NCBI GenBank assembly: GCA_004835665.1
Contig: RBKR01000009.1
Coordinates: forward strand, 186,001 to 250,000
Source: Phoma sp. XZ068
Lineage: Eukaryota > Ascomycota > Dothideomycetes > Pleosporales > Didymellaceae
DNA: 64,000 nt
Direction: 5' to 3'
The first letter of the stretch is position 1; each line of letters begins with the position of its first letter. The notes beneath the pieces were generated by a model that did no database searches, was not told the DNA's origin, and was given only the letters and a program-made list of their open reading frames with translations. The position numbers and the translations under genes are program-made. Shown in pieces: positions 50,005 to 61,219 of this stretch.

Positions 50005-53000
50005 ATGGATCTTCCCGAGCTAAATCCTTACGAGGTCCTGGAGCTTCCCCAAAATGCCCAACCAAGTGATATCAAGAAGCAGTATAGGAAATTTGTTCTG
50101 AGGTGTCACCCAGATAAAGAAAAGGATGAAGTTCTGAAAGAGAAAAGACTTTATGAGTTCCAAAGAATTCAACAGGCGTACGAGATTCTCATCGATGAAA
50201 CCAGAAGGGCAAATTATGATGCCGGAGTTGCACGGGCTCGATTGAAGAAGGAAACGCTCGAACGACAAACAGCTGATGAGAGAAGGAAGGAATTTCTTGC
50301 TTTCGCATTAAAACTCTACGATGAAAGGGCAGGTTTATCCGGTAGCACACCGCATGATCAATTGCCGAACCCAGCCCCGGCGCCACAGCAACAGACAACC
50401 AAGCAGGTGCCTGGCTCGGTTGAGGAAGAAATCAAGGAGCGCAACGATCTTTACGAGAAGCTGAGAGGAAAAGGCCGCTCCTGCTCACCACAATCAAATC
50501 TTAAGCCAGAAGGAAAACCTGTCAAGAAGGAGATGCTACATGCAGTGCCCGTGGACCAGCTAAACCTTGAAATCATGAACCAGGGGCAAACCGAATTTCG
50601 GGTGGATATCGTTGCAGTTCATGGGGTGAGTAGTCCTACGTCCTGTCAAAACCGTATCGTGACTTACCAATTGCAAGCTTGGCGCCATTCCAAACATTAC
50701 CTGGCGCGAGAGAGCATCTGGCATCAACTGGCTCTCGCACGAAACAATGCTGCCAAGCGCAGCTCCTCAGGCCCGAATATTGAGGTTCGGCTATGATTCA
50801 CTCTGGATGGGGCAGACGCCAATCAGGACTTCCCTGTCTACCATTGCTTACAAACTATTATTAAGCCTCAATATGATCAGGATGGAGGATCTACAACGAC
50901 CGCTGATATTTATCGGGCACTGCTTCGGAGGGCTTGTGATACAGCGAGCGTTGAACCTCGCGAAGATGCAGCAAAACGCTTATCCCGGCGTCTTTGACTC
51001 GTCGGTAGGGATAGTGTTTCTGGGGACGCCTCATCGCGGAACGCAGTCGTTCACGCAAAGTAGCGCACTTTTTGCGGCTATCGCTGCCTCGTCAGATGTG
51101 AGTCAGAAGCTCGAGACCGAAGTTTTGAAGAGCCTGGCATCTGAAAATGGCGGCTTACTCGATGTCACTGACGACTTTGCAAACATATGTACCAACGGCG
51201 GACCTATGATAACTTGCTTTTTCGAGCAGCGGCCATCTAAACTAGGCAAGATTGTTGGAAGAGACGACATTGACGAATTCGTCGTTGATCAAAAGAGCGC
51301 TACTCTTGATGGGCACCGTAAATATGGGCTGGAATTGGACCATTTCAGTCTTAACAAGTTCGATGGCCCTGCCAATCCGAATTACGTTCAAGTACGCTCT
51401 GAGATCCTGCGTTTCTACAAAGGTGCCTTGGTAAGGGTCGCACAATCCGCTGGACATTCCCACAACGCTCAAACTGTAACGATCCCCGAATTTGATTCGC
51501 ACCAGAAGACCCTACCGCTTTCAGAAACCCCCGCAACACTGAGCCACCGATCTGCCAGTCCGGAGCTAAGATACCCAGGCCGCCGTGGCACGAAAACTAG
51601 AACAACACCGGTTCGTGTGAACACAAAAGGTCAACCAAAGCTGTCAAAGGACAACGAAGATGAGCTCAAAAAGAAGGCTATGGAAGAGCTGCGAGACGAG
51701 CAAGTTAAGAAACAGAGACTGTCATTTAGCAAAGACATGGCTGCGCAGGTTTTGGAAGAGAAGCGTACCGCCGAACGGCAGTATCTTGAAAGGCTGAAAC
51801 GAAACATGACAAAGTACGGTATAGAAAACCCAGATGAGATATTAGAAGCCTTTCCATTACCCGATGATATGGAGTTATCTCAGCAAGAGATCAAGGACAA
51901 GAACAAGTGGCACAAGAACTTGATCAGAGGAGAATTGTCTGCCGCAGGTCTAGATGGTGGCCAAATTGATGAGGTTCTCCACGATATAGGAGAAACCATG
52001 GCCATTGATGATGTGGAGACGACATTCACTAAAATGGCCAAGAAATGGATCTCTACGAGAACCTTGGACAAGTACAGCATACCTTGGCAGGAAGATGAAG
52101 TAGAGCATCCCCAAACACTGGTCGAGGAAATGCTGACTCTATGGCACAGGATGATCCTTCAAGCCTCATCATCAAACGTTGGGTGCCGGACTATGAGCGA
52201 GACTTCTTGTGGGACCACTCTGAAGCTGTGCGAGAAAAACGTGGCCGTAAACCTCACAGAGAGCAGAATACAAGGGCAAAAGGTGATAGAAATTCTCACG
52301 AAGCCAAAGATCAATCACTTAGAGGGCAAAATGATTGGTTCACTCGTATGATAGACAGCTTCAACGATGTCAGTAGTCGCAAAGAAAATGGAAAGAGCAA
52401 CGTAGACAATCTGGAGAAACTGATGAAGCCTGAGAAAGGATACGAGTTTCGATATCACGTTCTACGCGAGCCGGTCAGACGGTCAGATGTAACAACAGAA
52501 AAGGCCTACTACGAGCGACGCAGAGAACGTCTGGACACTTCACCTGAGACATACGCTCCACGCCGTTCCGCGCCCGTTCAATCCACGTTTCGCCGATCAG
52601 CAAGCAACGAATCGGTACACTCAGCACCAGACTATGAGGAAGTCGACCGACGGCGAAGAAACTCGCGCGCACTGAGTCACTCGCGAGAGCGCGAGCCCAT
52701 CGGTCGCCGAAGCGGCGAGTTTTCCCGCCGCAACAGCACTGACGAACTGGCTCACCGTCCATCACAGCCTCGACGCTCATCACTTTCATCGCTTTCCTTG
52801 GCTCAAACATCTTCACCGGTTCCGAAAAAGCCGACAAAGAAGTATTACTACCCTGTCACTGGAACGGGCAGTACCCCGCAACCGCTCGCAGGAGAAACAA
52901 GGACTCGAACCATATTTCCAGAGGTGAGACCATCAACGAGGCGTCCCGTTACGCCTCCCAGGCATTCCAAAACATCACGTAGATCAGCTGGCAATCTATC

Positions 53001-53091
53001 GCCCATCCGACAGCCTCGAGATGGAGCCGAAGTCCCTATTGTTGAGTGGGAATCGCCAAGAGAACAACGAAGAACATATTTTTCTCCTTGA
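50005..53091 (+). CDS. J-domain / alpha-beta hydrolase / Arg-Ser-rich C-terminal fusion protein
   Basis: Three exons: 50005-50625, 50678-52099 and 52150-53091 (994 aa), introns 52 and 50 nt. Residues about 6-72 are a DnaJ domain with HPD at 35-37 (LNPYEVLELPQNAQ, then FVLRCHPDKEK). From about residue 200 an alpha/beta hydrolase of the SERAC1/DUF676 kind begins (VDIVAVHG then LGAIPNITWRERASGINWL). Its nucleophile elbow is GHCFGGLV with Cys289 in place of Ser, followed by VGIVFLGTPHRGT and a late LDHFSLNKF that may give the catalytic His. The C-terminal third has charged helices (YGIENPDEILEAFPLP, MAKKWIS) and the block IIKRWVPDYERDFLWDHSE (recalled as DUF8035-like), then Arg/Ser-rich disorder. 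The start at 50005 is the first ATG. The hydrolase type is common as N-terminal module of fungal NLRs; the role here is unknown. Confidence 0.82.
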
Positions 53092-55407
53092 AGGATTGTA
53101 ATGCATTGGTCTCGACTCTGGAGTGATCTTGTTTTCCAAAACATTGTCAATAGAATAGATATACAGCCGTCGAAAACAGCTTGGCATGTGTGGGGCATCA
53201 AAGAACGGTGCGATGACCGAGAAGAGGCCGCGGAACGTTGTTACGTTGATCACAGATCTGTGCCCTTGTAGACTAGAGATAGCATAGCTCCGTATTTCTA
53301 GGCATCCCAGCTCGCTTGGATTAACACGACCGGTACATGTGCACTTTAATGGGATTGAAAATGGTACGAACCCTCTGTATCGTATCATAGCATGGAACAA
53401 TCGATGATTTCACTGATCTATTTCTCCGCTCCGACATTGCTCAGCTCAGTGTGGTCACCGCTACTGCGCCGACTGCGCCGACTGCGCGGGGAGCCTGTTC
53501 CTGCATTCGATAAAAGGCGAGAGTCTTTATCCTGCCAAGTACTACAAGCAACCTATTCCGCTTGCCTTGGTAACGAGACATATGAATGCCAACAATCTTG
53601 CAACCTTTCAGCTGGCTGCCGTAGAGTTTGCTAATTCGCATTGGGTCTACTGTAACAATCTTGACTGTGCAAAGTCTATTGTACTAGGCAACATTAAATT
53701 CAGTCTGCAACGCGCAGCTTGTTTGGATTTTGGTACAGAGACATCCACCACTTGCATGAACAAGTATCATTACTGTAGTGACTGTCCGATTGATCCCTCA
53801 CTTCGCCAGACCTAAGCACTGGTTTTGAAACTGGGACAGCACACTTTTAAAACTTGCATGCGGGTTGTCCAGCTTTGAAGTGGTTGCAACCATGCGACGT
53901 TAGTCCTCCAAAATAGCTAGAGTGGGCTTCAACGAACATTCTCAGATGCATTTGTAGCGCAAATGCTGTGTGTGTGGTAGTGAATAGAAGAATTGGCGGG
54001 TGTGCCACAGCTGACATTGAATGGATCGAAGAGCGAGCAGATGAAATTGTGGAAAGTGATGCGCTAGCAAACATTGCCCCTCACCAAAGACGCGTAAGAT
54101 TTGACCAGGTCTTTGCGAAATTGTAGCAAAACTAAGAATTCGAGCATTCTTCCCAAATCCAGCGCATAGAAACTGAGGTGCCTTGACGTGGTTTCCGATG
54201 TGAGATGTGCGATGCTCGTCACCACAGATATGTTCTGCAATGCTGCCAATGCTATATATATATCAGTGAAGAGTACTACCGCAATTATATTTAAACTAGA
54301 ACTAGCATATTTCCTTTTTGAGTAAAGCTTTTCACTTACTTAGTTCTCCTTAAGATAAAATATAAATTAAAAAATATAGTTTAAAGTACTAGAATATCTT
54401 TAAAGGCATAGTAAGCTGTATTCTATATTTACTCATGAGGCTAAGCAGAGAAGAAGGACTACTAATTTACTAGAGACAGAGGTATATGGTTAGCTTACTA
54501 CTTGTAGGTCTAGGCTATACAATCGTGCAGTGGGACTTTGTTCTTGGCTTGCGAAGGGGGCCTCTGTTCGTTCGTTCTTTCAGCAAGGCACCTGCGTGTA
54601 GTGTGGTCAGTAGTACGAGCTCATAGAAGGGGACCGGGAAAGGGCGGTGCTGTTCTTTCAGCTATTGGACATCTGAGCGGATTAGTTACTGGTCTGTGAT
54701 GAGTGCAATCCAGAAGTCGTTGGGTGGCCCTGGTGGCATGTAATTGGAAATCGTGTCATTGCTGGTAGACATGGGTGTCCCATGGTACCACTTGCACTGA
54801 CTTACTAATTCTTCCTGGATGGCGGCCTTCGCGGTGCACCTTTTGGTTTCTCTATACATAGGTATCTTACTGCCATGAAGCGCATTTGGAAATGTGTACA
54901 TATGATGTAGGTCATGTCGATTTGCATGGGTCGTTTAAAATGGTGGCTGTGTAGCTTTGGAGCTATTAAGAAGTAAAGGTCAAGCACAAAAAGAGATTTT
55001 CAACCATGCCCAGAAGCAATACTACTCTTCAAGTTTTCCGTTATAGAGATGTGGAGCCAAGCATGATATATTTCCTTCTAGTTGATAACCGCGCGATTCC
55101 GGTCGTGTGCATTACCGAAAAGCGGCTTAGCATAACGGGATGCGGGATTTATGACCAACATCGTGACTGCTGCGCCTCTGGATCTTCACTATGACAGCTT
55201 CGCGCGGGAGGAAAGAGAATCAAAATTACCAGCTTGTACATTTTAAATGCCGCATGCTGAATCGTGCGCAGTACCTAAAACCTCGCACCCGTTGCTGCAT
55301 CGTAATCTGCACCTTATACCAAATTTGCGAATCCCCAATCCTACACTACACTGTTTCGACCAGTCGGAGCATTCTTATCTTACAGCCAAAAACTGAAATC
55401 GCGCACC
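53092..55407. other. 2.3 kb gene-poor, AT-rich region
   Basis: No supported gene. The stretch 54250-54520 is strongly AT-rich (TA-step dense, with ATATATATAT at 54254). A minus-strand frame around 54901-54686 ends in a Pro-rich peptide without family. A 9-bp repeat lies at 53462-53488. Probably decayed repeat sequence. Confidence 0.45.
53462..53488. repeat. Short 9-bp tandem repeat (TACTGCGCC/GACTGCGCC)
   Basis: About three copies of a (G/T)ACTGCGCC-like unit in non-coding DNA. A simple minisatellite with no evident role. Confidence 0.6.
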
Positions 55408-57856
55408 ATGTGGAAGCCACCCGTGAACTTCATCACGCTCCATTGTTAAGTTACCATTGTCCTGTCGCCCGGCAACAGAGTGCTAACCTCAAGCAGACGC
55501 GTACATTCTCAGCTTTGGCATCCTTGCCTTGGTTATTGTATACCCTTACGGTAACCTATCCGCTATCGATTCGTACTTCTTCGGTGTCAGCGCATCGACT
55601 GAATCCGGTTTAAACACGTGTGTCCACTATCATAACTGCCGGGGCACTGTGCTAAACTCTAGGCAGTGTCGATGTCAAGGCTCTCAAGACGTACCAGCAG
55701 ATCTTCATCTACATCACGCCTATTATCACAAACTTGGGTTTTGTCAACATCATTGTGGTGGTGGTCAGGCTGCGATGGTTCAGCAAGCGGTTCAAAGGCC
55801 TCGGTATGTCGTCGACTTTACTCACGAAAAGTCTCTCATGAGCTTACCCGACACCCAGCGACGAGGAAACCGAATACTCTCCGAGATAACCAGAAAGAGG
55901 CTGTTGCTAGATATGCGGACACCAGGGATCTGGAGGGCGGTCTCACTGGAGATACCGTAATGCCGAGGTGAGCGCATCCACCTCATGGACACCATTTACA
56001 ACAATATCCTGACTTGTAGAGAAATGAGTTACTCACTCTTGGTGACAATAAGCAGTCAGCTGTTGCTGCAAATACCCCGAACGATGCAGTGCCCCATATC
56101 TCATTTGCTCTCGATACACAGCGCCAAGGAACATCTAAAAATGGCGTCTACATTCCAGGGCCCCGTGAGCGTGATGGTAAGTGCATCGACTCTTGTGCAT
56201 ACGCCGTGACTGACAAGCAAGCAGGCCAACCGGTTACTTCAGTTTCAGATGGCATGTTCTTCGGTCCGTGGCATGAGGTCATAATGCTAATATCAACTAG
56301 ATGAAGAAGAGGATGCGATCAAGCCTGTTTCAGCCATAGCAAGCTTTAGCAGAGCTATAAGCCGCAGCAAGTCCGAAACCAGAAGCTTCAGCAGGGCAAC
56401 TTCCATGGACCGAGCCGTATCATCAATCTTTGTTCTTGGTCGAACTCCTAGTCGTGCTAGCGATGATAGGTCACGGATCTCGGACCAGGTCAGTATAGCT
56501 TCACTGAGTCCTGAGGAATTAGGTGGTGTGGAGTACAGTGCACTGAGGTTGTTGTTGAAGGTGGTAGCTGGTTTGTCGCGGTCTTATTTTCTCACCAGAA
56601 AACAGTGTTAATACTCGCAGGTTACTTCTTTGGCCTTCATGTTCTTGGTGTCCTATTCTTGTTGCCATGGATCTGGACCGCAAACCCAAAGTACCACCCG
56701 GTAGGAGTATCTCGCATCCCAAGGCCAGGATAACACATGGTGGTACGTACTTTAGCACTGAACAAGCTAATTTGCACTAATTTTAACAATTCAAGGGCTT
56801 TCTACTCTTCACAAACCATGGTCTCTAATCTCGGCTTCACCCTCACACCAGATAGCATGATCAGCTTCCATGATGCGGTCTGGCCCATGCTAGCGATGAG
56901 CTTCTTAGCCCTAGCTGGTAATACATGTTACCCATGCTTTTTGAGACTCATAATCTGGACCATGCACAAGTTCGCTTCAGAAGAGTCTTCTCTGAAGCTG
57001 TCACTCCGGTTTCTGCTCGACCACCCCCGCCGATGCTACACTCTCCTGTTTTCGAGCACCGCAACCTGGACACTCGCTGCCATCCTCTTTGCGCTCAACT
57101 TTGTTGATACACTCCTCATCATCACTCTGGATCTCGACAACCCTGAAGTCACTGTCCTGCCTGTGGGCCGGCGTATAGCAGCCGCCCTCTTTCAAGCCGT
57201 TTCCGCCCGACACACAGGCACTGCATCATTCAGCCTCGCAAACGTCAATCCAGCCATCCAATTCAGCCTTATGGTAATGATGTACATTTCGGTCTACCCC
57301 ATCGCAATGGCTATCCGATACAGCAGTGACTATGAAGACAAGTCGATAGCTCTGTACAGCGGCGATCAGCACATTGATGAGCAGAAGGGTAGCAAAACGT
57401 ACCTTATTACCCACATGCGAAACCAATTGAGCTTCGATTTGTGGTACGTTTTCTTGGGCGTGTTTTGTATCTGCGCGGCGGAGAGTAAGCGAATTATGAA
57501 CCCAGACTATCCAGTATGTACTGCCCTTTTGCCTTTCTACGACTCTGTATCCCATCAACATGCACTGTCTTTCGATGCATTAGCTAACCGAAAAGGCATT
57601 CTCGATTTTTTCGATCTTCTTCGAAGTCGTTTCTGCATACGGCAATGTTGGACTGTCGCTTGGCTACCCAACAAACTTGACCAGTCTATGTGGTCACTTC
57701 ACAACGTTCAGCAAGCTCGTCATCTGTGCTATGATGATCCGCGGAAGGCACAGAGGGCTACCGTATGCACTTGATCGTGCGATTACACTTCCAAGCGAGC
57801 GAGCTGAGAATGGCGAGGGGAAGTATAGAGATGAAGTTGCGCCGGATGGAAAGTAA
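55408..57856 (+). CDS. TRK-family potassium transporter with one apparent +1 frameshift
   Basis: Ten exons: 55408-55444, 55497-55617, 55667-55803, 55859-55967, 56022-56176, 56225-56263, 56301-56570, 56621-56742, 56796-57513 and 57596-57856. All joins keep phase except inside exon 8. After PWIWTANPKYHP the frame must shift by one base at about 56701-56705 to continue into GQDNTWW and the next exon. With that correction the product would be about 655 aa. The four pore-loop regions are visible: FFGVSASTESGLNTVD, FYSSQTMVSNLGFTLTPDSM, AVSARHTGTASFSLANVNPA and EVVSAYGNVGLSLGYP. There is also the C-terminal motif MIRGRHRGLPYALDRAI. It would be a plasma-membrane K+ uptake system. The cytoplasmic loop is Ser/Arg-rich and shorter than in Trk1. 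Either a young pseudogene or a sequence error. Confidence 0.8.
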
Positions 57857-57995
57857 CAAATGGGCACTGACAAGGAGTGAACCTGCTCGACAGTGATGCC
57901 ATGGAGTACGGCGTCGAAGCCAGCTAGACGACGAGCATTCAAGTAGCTAAACATACTATCTGATCAATCGAAATCATCAATAAACTCAAGCCAAC

Positions 57996-58928
57996 TCAAA
58001 GAAGGTTAACATCTCCCTGAACCGCACGATGATCGCTAATATACACGCCTCCAACCACGTTATTCAGCACCTCATACCTCCTCACCGCCCAAGTCTTCGT
58101 TGCATTTGGACCCAGCCAAACAAAGTCAATACGATTATTCGGCTCCTTCCCCGGCTCAAACCCACTAAACGTCCCCTCCGGCCCAAACCTCTGCTCCGGC
58201 TTCGCCAAAGTACGAAGCTCATCTAGCAACCCATCCGCATCCGCGGTTCCATACGCATCGCCTGTACCAGGCGCAGAGTTAAAATCCCCGGTAAGTACGA
58301 TAGGCAAGTCCGCACCAAATTGAGCTTGCACATCCCGGATCGTATTGAGGGCGACTTTAACACCCTCAACGCGAGCTGTCTGCGATGCATTGTCCAGATG
58401 CGTGTTTGCAACGATAACTTTCGTCCCTGTGCCAACGACTTCGAAAACACCGACAATCACATAGCGCCGGGATCCAGCGCCGGGCCAGAACGAAGGCACG
58501 TCAGGCGTGGGCGACAGCCATTTCTGCGTCGAAGAAAGCAGCTTCAAAACCGCGGGCTGGTACAGGATAGGGACGTATTCGCCACCTTGCTTGCCATCAT
58601 CCCGGCCGGTACCGAGATGGGTCCATGAAGGGCCAAGGCCGGATTTGATGTCGAGGAGTTGTTGGTGGAGGACTTCTTGGAGGCCGATGATGGGGATGCT
58701 GGATGTTGCGGTGGCCGAATTTGCCGCATTCTTCAGTTGCGCGATCACGAGGGGGCCGCGGGTGGACCAGGGTCGCTCGTATGTTGATGCTGCGGCGGCG
58801 TAACGGATGTTGAAGGATATGGAGCGGAAATCTTGCTTGTCTGCGCGAGCATCGGGGACCGGGGGAATGAGAGCCGAGGTTGCTGCTGCGGCCATGGTAC
58901 TCAGCGCGGCGAGGAGTTGGAAACGCAT
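57996..58928 (-). CDS. Secreted endonuclease/exonuclease/phosphatase-fold protein
   Basis: Single exon, 310 aa. A signal peptide spans about residues 1-19 (MRFQLLAALSTMAAAATSA). The EEP fold signatures are in order: FRSISFNIRYAAA, IGLQEVLHQQL with the metal-binding Glu, VANTHLDN, LTGDFNSAPGTGD, and the C-terminal VYISDHRAVQGDV with the catalytic Asp-His. The family includes secreted DNases and phosphodiesterases of fungi that cleave nucleic acids or sugar phosphates outside the cell. Which substrate applies is not clear. Tail-to-tail with the TRK gene, 139 bp apart. Confidence 0.92.
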   Translation of the reverse strand: MRFQLLAALSTMAAAATSALIPPVPDARADKQDFRSISFNIRYAAAASTYERPWSTRGPLVIAQLKNAANSATATSSIPIIGLQEVLHQQLLDIKSGLGPSWTHLGTGRDDGKQGGEYVPILYQPAVLKLLSSTQKWLSPTPDVPSFWPGAGSRRYVIVGVFEVVGTGTKVIVANTHLDNASQTARVEGVKVALNTIRDVQAQFGADLPIVLTGDFNSAPGTGDAYGTADADGLLDELRTLAKPEQRFGPEGTFSGFEPGKEPNNRIDFVWLGPNATKTWAVRRYEVLNNVVGGVYISDHRAVQGDVNLL

Positions 58929-59472
58929 ATTGCTATTCGGATTCTTACTGATTAAGCCAGTAGAAGGGGCACAACAACTTGTTGGGTCAGTCCAAAGCGC
59001 CTACTTATAGCAGCTACATCGTGATTGCATGCGGCCATGACGAATCCGATCCAATCTTTGGAGCGGCGCCAATGTCATACTGCAATTGCACCTTCTGAAC
59101 TTGTACCGGAGAAATGTCGATCTGAGGGGAGTTATACCTGTAGTTGGCACTATCCCTGCAACTCGTAATATCTCGCCTAATGAGAGGCGTGGTGCCACCA
59201 CGTGGGCGGACATTTACCGAATGCCAAGATGAACGTAGGGGATTGTTGGGAACTGAACATTTGTCGGAAAGAGGAACCGGATATTGTGGAACACGATGCA
59301 AATACAAGGGCTTAAAGAATCGCTAGAAAACTTGCAGCGGAAACGGAAGGAGTGTGAATGAAGTCTGGTTGAAATGGAGAAGATGGGGGGAAATGGGAAC
59401 AAGAAATGGTTCGTGGGAGAAGATCTATATCCCAGTCTCGTCTCTCAAGAAAGCAGGAGATGAATTGGTACT
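58929..59472. other. Spacer between EEP gene start and P450 3' end
   Basis: About 540 bp that include the EEP promoter and the P450 3' region. No other gene was seen. Confidence 0.4.
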
Positions 59473-61219
59473 TTATACCACAATATTCTTCAGCGCCTCA
59501 GCATCGCTCTTCTCAAATGGATATTCCGTCTCGGCATCCCTGATCAACTGCGCGCACTTCTCACTCCTCGGCAGAATGCTTGTCCTGTATGGAATCGGGT
59601 GGCTGACAACGCCTGGCTCGAACTTGAGTTCGGGCTCTACAACCTTGCCGTTCTCGACGAGCTTCTCGATCTTGAACACTGCCAACGACTGAGCAATGGT
59701 AATGAACAGCGCGTTGTCGGCAACGTAACGACCGGGGCAGACGCGGCGACCGTATCCGAATGTCCAGGTGCGCGGGTCAGGTTCTGGTGTCTCGCCGAGG
59801 AAGCGCTCAGGGCGGAAAGTCATGGGGTCAGCGTATACGGCAGGGTCGTGGGTGAACCACCTATTCTCATTAGCATAGTTCATAAAAAGTAGGTGAAAGG
59901 CTTACCAGTTGTTCGGCAAAATCAGTGCTCCTTTGGGAATTCTATAGCCGCGAATAACATCGTCTTGTGTAGCGCCATGGGGCAACGCCAAAGGCGCAAC
60001 GGGATGCCAGCGGTGTGTCTCCTTGACGACGGCGTCGATGTAAGGCAGTCTACCCTTGTCGGATGCATTAGGTAGGCGGATACCACCGATAACGCGGTCA
60101 AGCTCTTCTTGGGCCTTCTTCTGTACCTCAGGGAATACGGTCATAGCCAGGAAGAAAGTCATCAGGGAGGAAACGGTAGTATCAGCGCCACCGAGGTACA
60201 TGGAAGATGCAGACCACTTATGGATACGCTCCATCGCAGCGTCTGATCCAATGTTCTCGAGGGCCTGAGATAGGAAGGAGACCTTGTGCTTCTTCTCGCG
60301 CATTTGCTGTTTAACGAATTCGTAGGGCTGCTCGGTGGTCTGCTCCAATTGGCGCGCCATATCCCGAGCGATCTGCTTGAAGCCAGCGCCAGGGAACCAA
60401 TCGGGTAGATATCTCACTATCGAAAGTTAGATTTTGTACTCTAGTACAAGGTTATCGTTTCACTCACGGAACGGCATGATGTCTACTGGCCACTTTCCAG
60501 CTATGGTTGCGTCGGAGAACTCGTGCATGGCTTTACCAGCCATATCCACGAGGTGGTCTTTGCCCTTCGACTCAGCGGTGTATCCATATGTGATCTTCAG
60601 AATAACGGCACCAGCTTCCTTCTTGATATGGTCGAACAAGTTCTCGGGAGAATCGAGGACATTGAGCAGGAAGTGAACAGATTCCTCTTCCTGAGCGCGG
60701 TCGAAGAGCTTGAGAGACGTGTTGCTGCCAGCAACACTAGCGATATTCTTTCGGTGAATCTTGAAGTTGTCTGTGTAACCACTGAATGCCAAAGTGTTTT
60801 TCCATCCGATCCTACCTGAAGTGTCAGTGTGATGTCCCGCTAAGTACATTGAATCTCCATTGCGCCGGTATTCCAACGTACATATCACTCGCAAAGACCA
60901 AGTGAGGTCGAGCGGAATGCTGCGCTCGATCTCTGAGCAGCTCAAGTGCAATCTGCGCATCGTTGATAATAACGATTGTTTGACCGAGGACAGTGACAGA
61001 GCTAATCGGTCCGTATTCATCTTTGTGTTTCAACCAATGATGAGCTTCAAGTCCACCACCAGGCTTGGGTAGATCGTTGACGTTTCCGAGCAATGGGAGA
61101 CCCTTTGGTCCGGGGGGAAGCGGGTGTTCATATTTCTTCGAGCTCACAAGCTTGTTGATGAAGTATGCGGCAACGATGCCAAACAGAACAAAGAGACCAG
61201 TCGACGATACGAAAGCCAT
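59473..61219 (-). CDS. Cytochrome P450 monooxygenase (CYP64/O-methylsterigmatocystin oxidoreductase-like class)
   Basis: Four exons: 61219-60882, 60811-60468, 60416-59906 and 59860-59473 (526 aa). The intron after exon 1 has a GTACGT donor and uses the TAG acceptor just before GATCGG. The N-terminal TM anchor (LFVLFGIVAAYFI) is followed by PPGPKGLPLLGN. The I-helix is MYLGGADTTVSSL, the ExxR motif is KETHRWHPV, and the haem loop is FGYGRRVCPGR. All conserved residues are present, so it should be an active ER-bound monooxygenase needing a P450 reductase. The subfamily resemblance (CYP64-like, as in aflatoxin OrdA) is from motif style only. No polyketide or terpene synthase is nearby, so a cluster role is not shown. 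Confidence 0.92.

Noticed and set aside
54686..54901. 71-codon minus-strand frame ending in a Pro-rich peptide
   Set aside because: It looks slightly protein-like, but it is short, isolated in AT-rich DNA, and no family or splice partner was found.
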